Shown: positions 23,884-33,350, numbered from the stretch's first letter. The stretch: DNA of 64,000 bases from Ammoniphilus sp. CFH 90114 (GCF_004123195.1 NZ_SDLI01000003.1:248001-312000), one strand, 5' to 3'. Made by a program: numbers and translations. The notes: generated by a model from the sequence alone, not told the origin.

Positions 23884-25530
23884 TTACCACAAGATATATC
23901 CCTTGGCCCCAATCGGAGCATTATGAATCATATGCATGACGGGGTAGGTATAAGCAACAAAAATGAGAAAGGCTAGGACGCCTAACCAGAGATACCAATT
24001 CTCAAATACAACAGGTGTTCGCTCCGTCTTATCTGCCACTTCACCAACAGGAAACTCAGTCTCGCCCTTCGGGGACAGGAAGGCAAGGTTAATGAAGATA
24101 ATCAACATCAGTATGATCGCAATGAACAGCAAAACTCCTCCGACCGCCTGAGCAATCTGATAAGGAATCCATTCAAAGGCTTGAGGGGCATCTCCATAAG
24201 TAGAGAAGGATGATCTCCTGGGTGCACCCAACAAACCGGCTAAATGCATGGCGCCTGACATGAAAAACATCCCCACAACCCAAGTCACGGTCATAATCAG
24301 ACCCATTTGATTCATATTGCGAGTGAACACTCGGCCTGTTAGATGAGGAACCAACCAGAAGGTTACCCCAAAAAAGGTTAAAATAACCGTTGTTGCAATG
24401 GTTAGATGGAAATGTCCTGGAACCCAGATCGTATTATGAATGGCTTGATTAAGCTGGTGACTCGCATTGACAATTCCCCCAGCCCCTCCCGGAATGAACA
24501 TCAACATGCCAAGGAAAGGTGCCAAGAAGCGAGCGTCTCTCCAAGGTAATTTTTTAAACCATCCGAACACTCCTGTAGCTCCTTGGGTGCGACCGTACAT
24601 TTCAAATGTAGCGAACATCGTAAAGGCCGTCATAAGAGAAGGGACGACAACCGCAAAGGTGAGAATGACCTGAAGGTACTTCCAATTATGGCTAATACCT
24701 GGCTCCATCAACTGATGGTGGAATCCAACTGGGATGGAGAAAAGCAAAAATAAGATAAAGGATAACCGAGCTAAAGAGTCTGAGAATACTTTCCCTCCGA
24801 TGATTTTGGGGACGATGACATACCATACCGCGTAGGCAGGAAGAAGCCAAAAGTAAACTAAAGGATGTCCAAAAAACCAAAACAGTGTACGGGTAATTAA
24901 GACGTCAATCCGCTCAACTAAACCAAGTGACCAGGGAATAAAGTAAAAAATAACCGCTGTAGCCACACCAAGAGTAGCAACTTGCCACATGAGCATGGTG
25001 ATCACGGCCATAAAACCAAGCAAAGGACCGAATTTAGCCTTATTTTCTTTTTTCCACTTCGCATAATGATAAAACATACAATATCCAGCAATCCAACTGC
25101 CGACAATGACAAGGGCTAGTCCGATATAAAAGCCTGTATGCGCTTGTAGGGGAGCATAAAAAGTATAGAGTACACTGGCTTTATTCAAGAGCATTAAGGT
25201 TCCAGCCATAGCAGTTCCGGCTGTCATCATCCAGAAAGCGACCCATCCCCAGAGACGAGTTCCATTGCTAAAGGGCCCCATTGTTCTACTCATTGCGCCA
25301 AAGAACAGAGCAATAATAAAGAAGGTCGTGAGAATTAAAGCTAAGAGCACGCCATGGAGTGTTAAAACTTGATAATAATTTAGCCAAGTTGGCAAAATAA
25401 AGCTACCGGAACGAATCAGAACCTGTAATAATCCGGCAATTCCCCCCAATGCCAGAGCAATAAAGGCGACATAGAGGTTCGCCATACAAAGACGAGCATC
25501 ACGCGGGTCAACTCGAACAGCGTCATTCAT
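23884..25530 (-). CDS. cbaA: ba3-type cytochrome c oxidase subunit I
   Basis: This is a 548-residue heme-copper oxidase subunit I of the B family. I start it at ATG 25530, behind GGAGGTGACC and overlapping the cbaB stop by one base. About 13 membrane helices are visible. The histidine that binds the low-spin heme lies in YQVLTLHGVLLAL. The CuB site is FWFFGHPLVYFWLLPAY, with the cross-linked His and Tyr, and a His pair occurs in WVPGHFHLTIA. B-type oxidases reduce O2 at high affinity and lack the canonical D-channel. Confidence 0.95.
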   Translation of the reverse strand: MNDAVRVDPRDARLCMANLYVAFIALALGGIAGLLQVLIRSGSFILPTWLNYYQVLTLHGVLLALILTTFFIIALFFGAMSRTMGPFSNGTRLWGWVAFWMMTAGTAMAGTLMLLNKASVLYTFYAPLQAHTGFYIGLALVIVGSWIAGYCMFYHYAKWKKENKAKFGPLLGFMAVITMLMWQVATLGVATAVIFYFIPWSLGLVERIDVLITRTLFWFFGHPLVYFWLLPAYAVWYVIVPKIIGGKVFSDSLARLSFILFLLFSIPVGFHHQLMEPGISHNWKYLQVILTFAVVVPSLMTAFTMFATFEMYGRTQGATGVFGWFKKLPWRDARFLAPFLGMLMFIPGGAGGIVNASHQLNQAIHNTIWVPGHFHLTIATTVILTFFGVTFWLVPHLTGRVFTRNMNQMGLIMTVTWVVGMFFMSGAMHLAGLLGAPRRSSFSTYGDAPQAFEWIPYQIAQAVGGVLLFIAIILMLIIFINLAFLSPKGETEFPVGEVADKTERTPVVFENWYLWLGVLAFLIFVAYTYPVMHMIHNAPIGAKGYILW

Positions 25531-26000
25531 TATTCGGTCACCTCCAATTTTGCATTCATGACATGATGTCCGAGTCCACAATACTCGTTACACAGAATTA
25601 AGTACTCTCCCGGTTGATTAAAAACGGCAGTATGCTTGCTGATATGGCCTGGCACAACCATGAAATTAGCGCTCGTTCCAGCAATCTCAAATCCGTGCAA
25701 AACGTCCTTCGTAACCACATTGAAGTGAACCGTAGCGCCTTTAGGTACAGAGATTTCATAAGGAATATAAGCATAGGCCAAAGAAACCATGTTAACCTCA
25801 TACTCATTTTCACCAATTTGTACAACTCCCGGGTTATCGAAGGGAGGAGTCACATCAATCATATCCGGGTGAATGGTTTCTAAGCTGCTGGGAGGATGGT
25901 TTCCCTGAACATACGCACTAACCCCCACCGTAGCTAAGAAAACAATCAGGGTGCCAGTTCCCAAGATTAGCCAAAGTTTTTCATACTTATGTATGTGCAT
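25530..26000 (-). CDS. cbaB: ba3-type cytochrome c oxidase subunit II (CuA)
   Basis: This is a 156-residue subunit II with a single N-terminal membrane anchor (about 12-33) and an external cupredoxin domain. The CuA site is intact: an upstream His in VLHGFEIAG, then CNEYCGLGHHVM, which supplies both cysteines, His and Met. It accepts electrons from cytochrome c and passes them to CbaA. It lies between the small membrane gene and cbaA in one operon. Confidence 0.95.
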   Translation of the reverse strand: MHIHKYEKLWLILGTGTLIVFLATVGVSAYVQGNHPPSSLETIHPDMIDVTPPFDNPGVVQIGENEYEVNMVSLAYAYIPYEISVPKGATVHFNVVTKDVLHGFEIAGTSANFMVVPGHISKHTAVFNQPGEYLILCNEYCGLGHHVMNAKLEVTE

Positions 26001-26032
26001 CTTTCTTCTCCTTCTTTTTTAATCACCGTAAT

Positions 26033-26197
26033 TTACAGTCTGGAAGTATACACAGACCATACTCCATACCAGATAGCAATAACCACAGCCCCGACTCCTA
26101 AAACAGCGAGCAATGTATCCACGGTGACAAGATCGGCTGACATATCCTCAACCTTGTCTTGTGCTTCTTTAAAGCTCTCTTTATTATTTTGATCCAT
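26033..26197 (-). CDS. Small membrane protein, likely oxidase subunit IIa
   Basis: This is a 54-residue frame starting at ATG 26197 behind AAAAGGAGAG. It has a charged N-terminal half (MDQNNKESFKEAQDKVED) and one hydrophobic helix (about residues 28-48, ending in IWYGVWSVY). It lies 33 bases upstream of cbaB on the same strand. Thermus ba3 oxidase has a one-helix subunit IIa of about 34 residues encoded in the same operon, so an equivalent role is the best inference. The sequence itself is not diagnostic. Confidence 0.75.
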   Translation of the reverse strand: MDQNNKESFKEAQDKVEDMSADLVTVDTLLAVLGVGAVVIAIWYGVWSVYTSRL

Positions 26198-26329
26198 GGT
26201 ATCTCTCCTTTTTTAAAAGAGTGGTTACTCACTATAACATTATGGATAAATTTGTCACACGATATACTGATGTAATTGGGAATAAAAAAAGGCTTCCTTA
26301 TCATGGGGATGTAAGGAGGCCAAGTCTTG

Positions 26330-27220
26330 TTAGGAGCTTACCATCGTACCCCCATTAATATGAAGGATTTGCCCTGTTACATAACTCGAATCATCAGAGG
26401 CTAAGTAAACATAAGCCGGCGCTAATTCATAGGGTTGACCTGCCCTTTTCATAGGTGTGTCTCTTCCAAACTCTTGGACATCTTCAGCAGAAAAACTAGA
26501 AGGAATTAGCGGGGTCCATATGGGGCCAGGAGCGATGCCGTTTACTCGAATACCTTGGGAAACTAATGACTGCGAGAGAGAACGGGTAAAAGTTACGACA
26601 GCGCCTTTGGTTGAGGAATAGTCCAGAAGCTCTTTATGACCTTCATAAGCTGTAACGGAGGTAGTGTTAATGATCGTACTCCCAGGTTTAAGATGGGGAA
26701 GGGCGGCTTTGGTTAGATAAAAATAGGAGATTATATTCGTTTTAAATGTTTTTAAGAGCTGTTCTGCAGAAATATCGAGCAAGCTCTTCTGTACGTATTG
26801 AACGGCTGCATTATTAATAAGAATATCGATTTTACCAAAGTGTTGAAGGGTTTGGTTTATAACATGCTGGTTAAAGGACTCCTCTTGGATATCGCCAGAA
26901 AGAAGCAAGCATCTTCGGCCAAGCTGCTCAATGCGTTGCTTCGTCTCATTGGCATCACCGTGTTCGTTGTAGTAAACAATGACGCTATCTGCTCCTTCTT
27001 TTGCAAAAGCTATGGCCACTGCGCGACCAATGCCGCTATCCCCACCAGTTATGACAGCTACTTTCCCCCAGAGCTTATAGTTGGGGCGATAATAAGGATT
27101 CTCGGAGATGGGTCTTGGAACCATAATGGATTCAATCCCTGGATGGCGGGCTTGTTCTTGCGGAGGAAAACCAACAGGCACTTGTTCACACTTCTTAATG
27201 ATTTTGGATTGGGGACACAT
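26330..27220 (-). CDS. SDR-family oxidoreductase (general-stress type)
   Basis: This is a 296-residue short-chain dehydrogenase with an N-terminal extension of about 45 residues (FPPQEQARHPGIESIMVPRP) typical of the YhdF/YhxC/GsiB-associated group. The Rossmann motif is TGGDSGIGRAVA, then NNAAVQYV, the catalytic Ser in NTTSVTAYEG, and YSSTK with the catalytic Tyr and Lys. It binds NAD(P)H; the substrate is unknown. B. subtilis homologues are sigma-B stress genes, but I see no clear sigma-B promoter upstream. Confidence 0.9.
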   Translation of the reverse strand: MCPQSKIIKKCEQVPVGFPPQEQARHPGIESIMVPRPISENPYYRPNYKLWGKVAVITGGDSGIGRAVAIAFAKEGADSVIVYYNEHGDANETKQRIEQLGRRCLLLSGDIQEESFNQHVINQTLQHFGKIDILINNAAVQYVQKSLLDISAEQLLKTFKTNIISYFYLTKAALPHLKPGSTIINTTSVTAYEGHKELLDYSSTKGAVVTFTRSLSQSLVSQGIRVNGIAPGPIWTPLIPSSFSAEDVQEFGRDTPMKRAGQPYELAPAYVYLASDDSSYVTGQILHINGGTMVSS

Positions 27221-27356
27221 AGATTCACCCTTTTCTCTAGGTAGTTATCCTGTATCATATTCCTATTCTGAATTGTTGGTTCTCATAAATAAAGGGACTA
27301 AGGGGTAGAATGATCAATAGCTTATTGAGGTATGGAAGTTTGGAGGTTTGGTACTT

Positions 27357-28196
27357 ATGGGGTTGAAGTCATACCATCTTAAGTTTGCATGGTTATATTT
27401 GTTGTTTGCCCCTCTTTTTGCCGCTTGTGGCTACTCAGCTACAGAAGAAGTTAAAGAGCCCGTGAAATATCATCAAGAGTCAGCAGCCTACTTAGAGGAT
27501 GGCTCGGAAAGCCAAGTTCGCAGTGCCAGAACAACAGCCGTATCCAATATCGTATTGCAAGAGAAATATCCTTCTATTGTCGTGTTACATGGTTCCCTTC
27601 AAGAGAAGAAGATAGCATTAACGTTTGACGATGGACCCGATCGTCGCTATACACCGGAAGTGTTGGATGTCCTTAAGAAGCATCAGGTGAAAGGCACGTT
27701 TTTTCTCATGGGATCTCGTGTCATGGGAAATCAAGATATAGCAAGAAGAATCAAGGAAGAAGGACACGTTGTCGGTAACCATACCTATTGGCATCCCAAC
27801 CTATCAAAAGAGCCCGCTGAACGCATGATATGGGAATTGGAAGAAACAGACCGAGCTTTTCAAACCGTATATGGTTTTCGCCCAAGGTTGTTTAGAGCGC
27901 CTTATGGCTTTCTTCGTGAAGATTTGGTAGAAGTATTAGGGAATCTGAATTATTCGATCATTGGATGGTCTGTAGATTCACTTGATTGGAACCAACTATC
28001 TGCAGAGCAAATAAAGAATAATATTCGTAAAACCTTGCACCCCGGGGCCATTATCCTCTTACATAGTGCAGGAGACTGGAGACAGGACTTATCGGGAACC
28101 GTTAAAGGACTAGATGAATTGATTCCAGAACTTAAAAATGAGGGATATCAGTTTGTCACGGTTACAGAGTTGCTAGGTATTCCTGAACAAAGGTAA
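27357..28196 (+). CDS. Polysaccharide deacetylase (NodB domain) lipoprotein
   Basis: The 279-residue product starts at ATG 27357, about 10 bases after TGGAGGT; an in-frame TTG at 27348 is too close to that site. The N-terminal helix ends at LFAACG, which looks like a lipobox, so it is probably a lipoprotein. The NodB domain is complete: LTFDDGPDRRYTPEVL (motif 1, metal and base Asp), HTYWHPNL (motif 2), RAPYG (motif 3), WSVDSLDW (motif 4) and ILLHS (motif 5). It is expected to deacetylate cell-wall or exopolysaccharide N-acetyl sugars. Confidence 0.92.
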   Translation: MGLKSYHLKFAWLYLLFAPLFAACGYSATEEVKEPVKYHQESAAYLEDGSESQVRSARTTAVSNIVLQEKYPSIVVLHGSLQEKKIALTFDDGPDRRYTPEVLDVLKKHQVKGTFFLMGSRVMGNQDIARRIKEEGHVVGNHTYWHPNLSKEPAERMIWELEETDRAFQTVYGFRPRLFRAPYGFLREDLVEVLGNLNYSIIGWSVDSLDWNQLSAEQIKNNIRKTLHPGAIILLHSAGDWRQDLSGTVKGLDELIPELKNEGYQFVTVTELLGIPEQR

Positions 28197-28264
28197 AACG
28201 ATGGATCCATATTAAGGGAACTTGAACTCTGTATTTGAATATGATAATTTAGAAAGTGAATGAT

Positions 28265-28341
28265 GGCCCCGTAGCTCAGCAGGATAGAGCTGCAGTTTCC
28301 TAAACTGTGAGTCGGAGGTTCGAGTCCTCTCGGGGCCGCCA
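28265..28341 (+). tRNA. tRNA-Arg (anticodon CCU)
   Basis: This is a 77-base cloverleaf with the 3' CCA encoded. The acceptor stem GGCCCCG pairs with CGGGGCC. The anticodon stem-loop GCAGU-UUCCUAA-ACUGU gives anticodon CCU, which reads AGG. The TTCGAGT loop is present. Its 3' 45 bases are duplicated at 59113-59157, marking it as an integration target. Confidence 0.97.
28297..28341 (+). repeat. attL-type repeat in the tRNA-Arg 3' half
   Basis: These 45 bases, from the anticodon loop to the terminal CCA, recur without mismatch at 59113-59157 in the same orientation. A perfect copy of a tRNA 3' end about 30.8 kb away is the classic footprint of tRNA-targeting integration. The tRNA stays intact on this side. 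Confidence 0.93.
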
Positions 28342-28354
28342 AAAAAGTCAGGAA

Positions 28355-28430
28355 TATCAAGGGTTCTCCAAACTCATCTAAATGATATTAACCAAGAATG
28401 ACTTGATCTTGGGGCCAAATTGGGGCCAAA
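28355..28430 (+). repeat. Left-end arm-like repeats next to attL
   Basis: TATCAAGGGTT (28355-28365) is followed by two tandem copies of TTGGGGCCAAA (28409-28419 and 28420-28430). The same order, with CCA changed to ACA in the 11-mers, occurs after the second att copy (59172-59248), and the paired 11-mer also occurs before it (58976-58998). These could be integrase arm-binding sites, the last codons of vanished integrase genes on the minus strand, or both. Confidence 0.65.
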
Positions 28431-28439
28431 CAATACAAA

Positions 28440-29033
28440 AACTGACTTAACAACAGCATAAATTACCCAAAAGCAGCAGGCATTTTGATGTCTGCTTTTT
28501 CGTTTTTCGATGGGTATCAGTTTGGTGGTTGCTTGGAGAATACTGTATTTATCTCAGGTATTGAGTATAGCAATATAGGTAATTCGAGAGCCTTTTAATG
28601 GTTTCCTCATGAAGCATTACGGAAGTGAGTCTTTAGAATAATATAATCTAAGGCTGTGTATATAGATGGTTTAGCACTTTATTGATGTAAAGATGGATAG
28701 TTTTGGACCATGATGTTGGTTCTGAATTTTATGAAGGTCAACTTGAGTGCATTTGGGTAGAACCTTCAAAGATCAATCAGGTTAAGTCATTGCGAAATTA
28801 TTATCTCAACTGATTTCGCAGGTACATGGCTTGAATTTGTTTATGTTAGATGAGGAAGCGGAGATTATCAATAGACGGATAAGTAAGCCTATACTGTTCA
28901 CTGACAAAGAGGTTGGTGATACGTATGAGGATAACAATAAGGTTCTTGTAGAATCGCTGAACGTAAAGGAAATCAAAGCCATTATCATACAAAACACGAG
29001 TCTGAAAAAAAGGATCTAGCAGAGTTAAGGGGT
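28440..29033 (+). other. Decayed stretch at the island's left end
   Basis: No intact gene is convincing here. Translation shows short protein-like pieces split by stops and frame changes, such as VGSEFYEGQLECIWVEPSKI near 28720-28790 and a 62-codon frame at 28831-29019 whose first codon is a TTG without a good ribosome site. The picture is of remnants of one or more genes. I recognise none of them. Confidence 0.4.
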
Positions 29034-29294
29034 ATGAAGCTTCTTCGTTGTTGGTTAATGCAATTCCTACAACTATCGGAAGAAACGGTAGATCAACGCT
29101 TGCTTCCGCTGTTTGTTTTATACGATTTGCGAATCGTGTATGCTCATTTAACCTCTGCTGAGAGTCGAGAAGAAAAGTTTATCTCTGTATGTAAACGTAT
29201 CGGATTGGATGAGAACTGCAGAGATAACAAAGTAATCTATGACGTTATAATTGATAAGATAATCTCTATGTATGAAACTATAATCGGTCATTAG
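29034..29294 (+). CDS. Hypothetical protein, possible gene fragment
   Basis: This 86-codon frame encodes MKLLRCWLMQFLQLSEETV, then PLFVLYDLRIVYAHLTSAES and a C-terminal half rich in Asp, Ile and Lys. The sequence looks like the C-terminus of a larger helical protein; DLRIVYAHL recalls the ends of some defence or phage-related proteins. The ribosome binding site is weak and the DNA upstream is decayed, so it may be a pseudogene tail. Confidence 0.4.
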   Translation: MKLLRCWLMQFLQLSEETVDQRLLPLFVLYDLRIVYAHLTSAESREEKFISVCKRIGLDENCRDNKVIYDVIIDKIISMYETIIGH

Positions 29295-29451
29295 ATGGAT
29301 AAGTACCATTTTACAGGCATTCGAAGCCCTATGCGGACTTGTCGGCGCATGGGGTGTGTGATTTTCAGCACCCACTCACCCAGTCACAAGGTGGTTGAGA
29401 ATGGGAAATTAAGCTAGAATTGATGTATCCATTGTCGAACGGGGGTAAAGC

Positions 29452-30573
29452 ATGAAAAGCAAGAACCTATACATTCTCGATAGCTCCTTGCTTGAAAAGT
29501 TCAAGCAAGCCGTAAGCGATCATGACGAGTTCTTGATTAACACATATAGCAACTACAACGGTAAAAACCTATGGAACCTGATTTGCTCAGCGAAGGACTG
29601 GCTATCGGTCAGTGTGAACGGGTTGCCTTACATCGACTTGAACCACTCTCACGACGATGTGCGGTCGCTGAATGTTCTACAGTTGATTATGACATACGAT
29701 CTTGTCTTCCAAGCCATCGAGCAGCTCCATCGTGTTTTCGAGATGGAACACCCGCTAAAGAAGGACGATTCAGTATTCAATGAGGCAGTTCCAGACGATG
29801 CCTACTTCGCGCAGATCCGGGCATGCTTCGGGGCTCATCCAGTAGATTTAAGGAGTGCAGACGGAACGAAGAGTACGGACAAGTACTTCGCTTCTTGGTC
29901 TAGTAATGTAGGTGGTAGCGGAGATTATACGGTTTATCTCTACAGCAACAATCCTGATGTGGTTCAGCCGATCCCCTTCTCAATGAGCTTCGCCAAAATT
30001 CATGAATATACCGTTAAGCGATACTCCCTCTTATCGAACGTGGTTAGTGTAATTGAGAAAAAGAATGGTATCTTTGTCGAGGAGCAGCGGCAACGGGAGA
30101 TCGAGCGTAGCTCCGATGTTGTCGAGCAGCTCCAACTACTCTTGAAGGAGAACAGTATTCGGATCGGTGACGGCGAAGGGTATCATCATGACATCCAGAC
30201 GTTGATCGAGCTGTTTACCGCTCCGCAGGACTTCCCCGAGCAAGGGCGTGAAAAAGTAGCGAAGTACTTGGACTCCCTGCATCTGTTGGTCGATGAGCTT
30301 TACGAAGCATTCCAGAGCATGACGTTTAGTGAAGATGGTTTGGCCCATGGACACCTTCTGCATTCGAGATCCCACAGGTTTAAAGACGTATTCTACGATC
30401 TAGGCAAGGTATTCGAGTACCTGAACAATTCGTCGTACCCTTTATCAATGGTTGACTATCACCTTGAGCGGCTAATCGGCGCAGGGATATTGCCGCCATT
30501 CGTCAGTTTGGAAACGGACAAGCTCGACCTGCAGCTCCTGCTCTTAGCGAGGCTTGCTGACGATATAAAGTAA
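29452..30573 (+). CDS. Uncharacterised 373-residue island protein
   Basis: A full-length frame starts at ATG 29452 behind GGGGGT. It has no signal peptide or membrane helix. The sequence is mixed alpha/beta at first (HDEFLINTYSNYNGKNLWNL) and mainly helical later, with a heptad-like stretch about 215-260. Charged and aromatic residues are frequent. I do not recognise the family. Base composition is visibly richer in G+C than the genes to its right, which suggests separate acquisition. Cytoplasmic accessory function is all I can infer. Confidence 0.75.
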   Translation: MKSKNLYILDSSLLEKFKQAVSDHDEFLINTYSNYNGKNLWNLICSAKDWLSVSVNGLPYIDLNHSHDDVRSLNVLQLIMTYDLVFQAIEQLHRVFEMEHPLKKDDSVFNEAVPDDAYFAQIRACFGAHPVDLRSADGTKSTDKYFASWSSNVGGSGDYTVYLYSNNPDVVQPIPFSMSFAKIHEYTVKRYSLLSNVVSVIEKKNGIFVEEQRQREIERSSDVVEQLQLLLKENSIRIGDGEGYHHDIQTLIELFTAPQDFPEQGREKVAKYLDSLHLLVDELYEAFQSMTFSEDGLAHGHLLHSRSHRFKDVFYDLGKVFEYLNNSSYPLSMVDYHLERLIGAGILPPFVSLETDKLDLQLLLLARLADDIK

Positions 30574-31005
30574 ACAAGAATTCATTTAAGTCTAATGAGG
30601 GGTATTTGATGTAAAGTAACAAACCCTGTCCCGATTAACGTGACTACGTTCGGGTTGCATGTTTGGGGTAACTGACCAAGATTGGTAAAGAGTACGATAA
30701 GAAGTTAGATGTCGCTTGTAAAGAGGGCAACAGTGCCCTCCCTGCCACAGTGGATTACAAGTGAATGTGTAGAAATGTTGAAGAAGTTACTACCTGCGAT
30801 CTGGGAGTATGTCGCGGCAAGGCTCCCTCTGTATGAGAAGTAAAGTTCTATACACCAGAAGCGGCTATCCTAGATGGGTAGCCGCATTTTATTTCCCAAA
30901 AGGGGATTCTTGTCGATTCGTGCTTTTGGAGCAGGAGTTAAGTCCTCAACTGGTGAATATTTACAAGTGCCATTGCTTATGAATTTTATGTTTGGAGTGA
31001 TTGAT
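30574..31005 (+). other. Gap with a terminator and no clear gene
   Basis: This gap holds a short in-frame stretch without a good start (around 30680-30750, KEYDKKLDVACKEGNSALP). The terminator at 30861-30891 presumably ends the preceding gene's transcript. After that comes the leader of the TIGR02391-like gene. I see no RNA gene here. Confidence 0.5.
30861..30891 (+). terminator. Intrinsic terminator-like hairpin
   Basis: GCGGCTATCC pairs with GGGTAGCCGC around TAGAT, then ATTTTATTT. It is a good stem with a modest T tract. Confidence 0.65.
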
Positions 31006-32607
31006 GTGACATCGAAGATTAATTGCCCACTATGCGGCAATGATTCAGTACAAAAAAGAGACGGGTCTGAGGTATACAATCTTAGTTGTCCAAGTTGCGG
31101 TGAATTCCAAATCACCCGGGATTGTTTGGATGATTTACCCGCTGAGCGGAAACTACATCCACATTTGATGAAGGTTTCTGCATTTATTAGATCGCGAAAT
31201 ATCAATCATGAGCCGGTAGCAACATTATTTATCTGTGATCCAAATGGCTATCCTGAGGGGTATTCGATTCAACAAATTATTGACCTATTCCCATCTATTT
31301 CAGATCGTAAGTGGAAAGTACTGAGTAATCTTCAAGGACTTTCAACATATTTTGGTCATGCAGTTTTGCTTGAGACCAAAGACTACCCTGTCTTCTACCC
31401 TGAGGTAAATCAAGAACAACCTTGCATTATGATGATGAAGATGTTGGTCGAAGAAGGTCTGGTTACTGGTGACGCAAAGATCCCTACTCATCTCACTGTA
31501 ACGGCGAAAGGTGTATCCCAAATTGAGGCTCACGCTTCTGCTACAGCACCTGTAGCACCTGCAACACTAGTCATTGAGCCGCCGACTCCTGTTGCTCAAC
31601 CTAGTAAGCTGGAGGGGCTTCATCCAAGAGTGTTGGAGGTCGCCCAAAGTCTTTACCAAGATGGGCACTTCCGTTCGGCTGTCCTCGATACGTATGTAGC
31701 GTTGGATAATGATGTTCAAAGGAAAAGCTGTCTTGCCACTACAGGTAAACCTTTAATGGACAGTGCATTTTCTAAAAATAGTCCTGTTCTGAAATTAAGT
31801 GATGCTCCAGATGCCCAATTAGGTGCAATGTTACTTTTTTCGGGAGGAGCTATGGGAGTCAGGAACGTCTTAGCGCATGATCAAAGGGCAAATCCGTCAG
31901 AACAGGAAGCATTAGAGTTACTTTACTTCGCATCAACTCTGTTCAGGAGACTCGACCTTGCGGTGAATGTTAATGCAGAGCAACTTATGGGGCAAATATC
32001 ACAGCTTACGTTCGCCCTAACAGGTAATGAATCCTCTACGGACAGCGCAAAACTTAAGGCGTTCCTAGCTCCTTCGAGAGAGTTTGTTGACGGCGAATTG
32101 CACAGGGTCTGTTTCCGTAAGATCCTTGAAATAATTAGAAGCGGATATTTCAATGACCAAAATGCAGGTATTGGTTTGTTGTTGGAGTGGAATGCACCAA
32201 TCTTTGACCACATCACCTATGACGACCATATCAATTTGATCTGCTCCATTTATAAGGCAGCAGGATATTCGTACCCGTCCCGAGCTGCTCAGTCATTAAT
32301 AAGGGAAGGCTTTACGCCAATGATAACGAGCCTTAAGCTGTTTCAGGAGCGTCTGCTGTCTAGCGATGAGGTATTTCATGAGTTATTGGAGAAGATTTGG
32401 TGGAAGGAAGCCTTCTTCAAGTTAATCGCTTACTATGCAGATTTAGAGTTTATGGTCACGTTCCTCAACAAGGTGGTTGATAAGGAGATAGTGTTGGGGA
32501 GGATTTATTTGGAAACTCTGAGCGATAAGTTGAATCGAGCAGGACGAGAAGGTCTTGAAGACTTGACCGATAAGATTTATAAGATGAACGAGGAACTTAA
32601 TAGATAA
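31006..32607 (+). CDS. TIGR02391-like protein with an N-terminal zinc ribbon
   Basis: The frame is open from 30874, but GTG 31006 behind TTTGGAGTG places the start just before a zinc-ribbon-like CPLCGN...CPSCGE, giving 533 residues. The region around residues 205-320 matches the TIGR02391 (Hypoth_Ymh) pattern: LHPRVLEVAQSLYQDGHFRSA, a middle helix with NDVQ, and GAMGVRNVLAHDQRANPSE ending in FASTLFRRLD. Such domains occur in prophage and defence-island proteins. A helical C-terminal third of about 200 residues is not recognised. Activity is unknown. Confidence 0.75.
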   Translation: MTSKINCPLCGNDSVQKRDGSEVYNLSCPSCGEFQITRDCLDDLPAERKLHPHLMKVSAFIRSRNINHEPVATLFICDPNGYPEGYSIQQIIDLFPSISDRKWKVLSNLQGLSTYFGHAVLLETKDYPVFYPEVNQEQPCIMMMKMLVEEGLVTGDAKIPTHLTVTAKGVSQIEAHASATAPVAPATLVIEPPTPVAQPSKLEGLHPRVLEVAQSLYQDGHFRSAVLDTYVALDNDVQRKSCLATTGKPLMDSAFSKNSPVLKLSDAPDAQLGAMLLFSGGAMGVRNVLAHDQRANPSEQEALELLYFASTLFRRLDLAVNVNAEQLMGQISQLTFALTGNESSTDSAKLKAFLAPSREFVDGELHRVCFRKILEIIRSGYFNDQNAGIGLLLEWNAPIFDHITYDDHINLICSIYKAAGYSYPSRAAQSLIREGFTPMITSLKLFQERLLSSDEVFHELLEKIWWKEAFFKLIAYYADLEFMVTFLNKVVDKEIVLGRIYLETLSDKLNRAGREGLEDLTDKIYKMNEELNR

Positions 32608-32822
32608 CGCAAAACCATTCTGCAGCTGCCGCGAAAATCGGTAGCTATTTACTTAGCATTGGATATGTTACTGTCGTCAGGCAACCTAAAGGTTCTATTC
32701 TAATCACAATCTTCAAGTCACAAACTCCATCACAACAGCTAGATCACAACACTCCAATTACTTATGCAAATGCTTCCAGTTCAGTATAATGATTGTAACA
32801 CATGCCGAGGAGGCCAAATTCA

Positions 32823-33017
32823 ATGAGGGCATCACAGGACTTTATCAAACAGTTAGAGTTATTGTATGAGCAATATGAGAAAGAAGTTTTGGATAAGCAG
32901 CATGATGGTATTCTTGAAGAAAAGACAGTTAAGACGTATCTTCTTCACTCCAATAACTTTGTCAGATGGTGTCGGAATGATTTCGTGCCTGGGGTAAAGA
33001 AAACGGGCAGACGCTGA
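32823..33017 (+). CDS. Small helical protein of unknown function
   Basis: The 64-residue product starts at ATG 32823, 9 bases after GAGGAGG. It is strongly charged and helical (DFIKQLELLYEQYEKEVLD), then EKTVKTYLLHSNNFVRWCRNDF and a basic tail. The middle resembles the N-terminal DNA-arm helices of phage-type integrases, which may only be coincidental. It is followed 19 bases later by the next small gene, so the two are probably co-expressed. Confidence 0.65.
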   Translation: MRASQDFIKQLELLYEQYEKEVLDKQHDGILEEKTVKTYLLHSNNFVRWCRNDFVPGVKKTGRR

Positions 33018-33036
33018 TATAAAGGAGGAAATGTGG

Positions 33037-33330
33037 ATGTCCAGTAATGAAATAATGCATTATCTACCCGAGGAAGTACCTGACCACTTATTTACTCAGA
33101 GTAGATTAAGTCGTATGGGACTAACGCCAACCGCTGATCCAGTTGCGTATGTCGTCTACCCAGAACAGAAAACTAAGTACAAGTTATTCGATATCAATGG
33201 AACCCGACAACGTAAGCAACAGAAAGGTCTTTCTTTAGTACAGAAGGATGCGACTGTCGAGCAGATTCTAGCCGAGCGTAAGCGCGAAATAGAAGTCAGA
33301 CGTATGCAGTTGGGGTCGAAAAAGAAATAG
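33037..33330 (+). CDS. Small basic protein of unknown function
   Basis: The 97-residue product starts at ATG 33037 behind AAAGGAGGA; ATG 33031 lies too close to the site. It contains YLPEEVPDHLFTQSRLSRMGL, a beta-like YVVYPEQKTKYKLFDI and a basic, helical C-terminus ending in KKK. Proteins of this kind occur in mobile regions of Bacilli, but I cannot name the family. It could be a nucleic-acid-binding accessory factor; that is inference. Confidence 0.65.
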   Translation: MSSNEIMHYLPEEVPDHLFTQSRLSRMGLTPTADPVAYVVYPEQKTKYKLFDINGTRQRKQQKGLSLVQKDATVEQILAERKREIEVRRMQLGSKKK

Positions 33331-33350
33331 ATAATTTCTATGACTAACTT

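Noticed and set aside
28148-28360. Minus-strand open frame of 70 codons over the tRNA-Arg
   Set aside because: It is the antisense translation of the tRNA and the end of the deacetylase gene; the tRNA explains the sequence.
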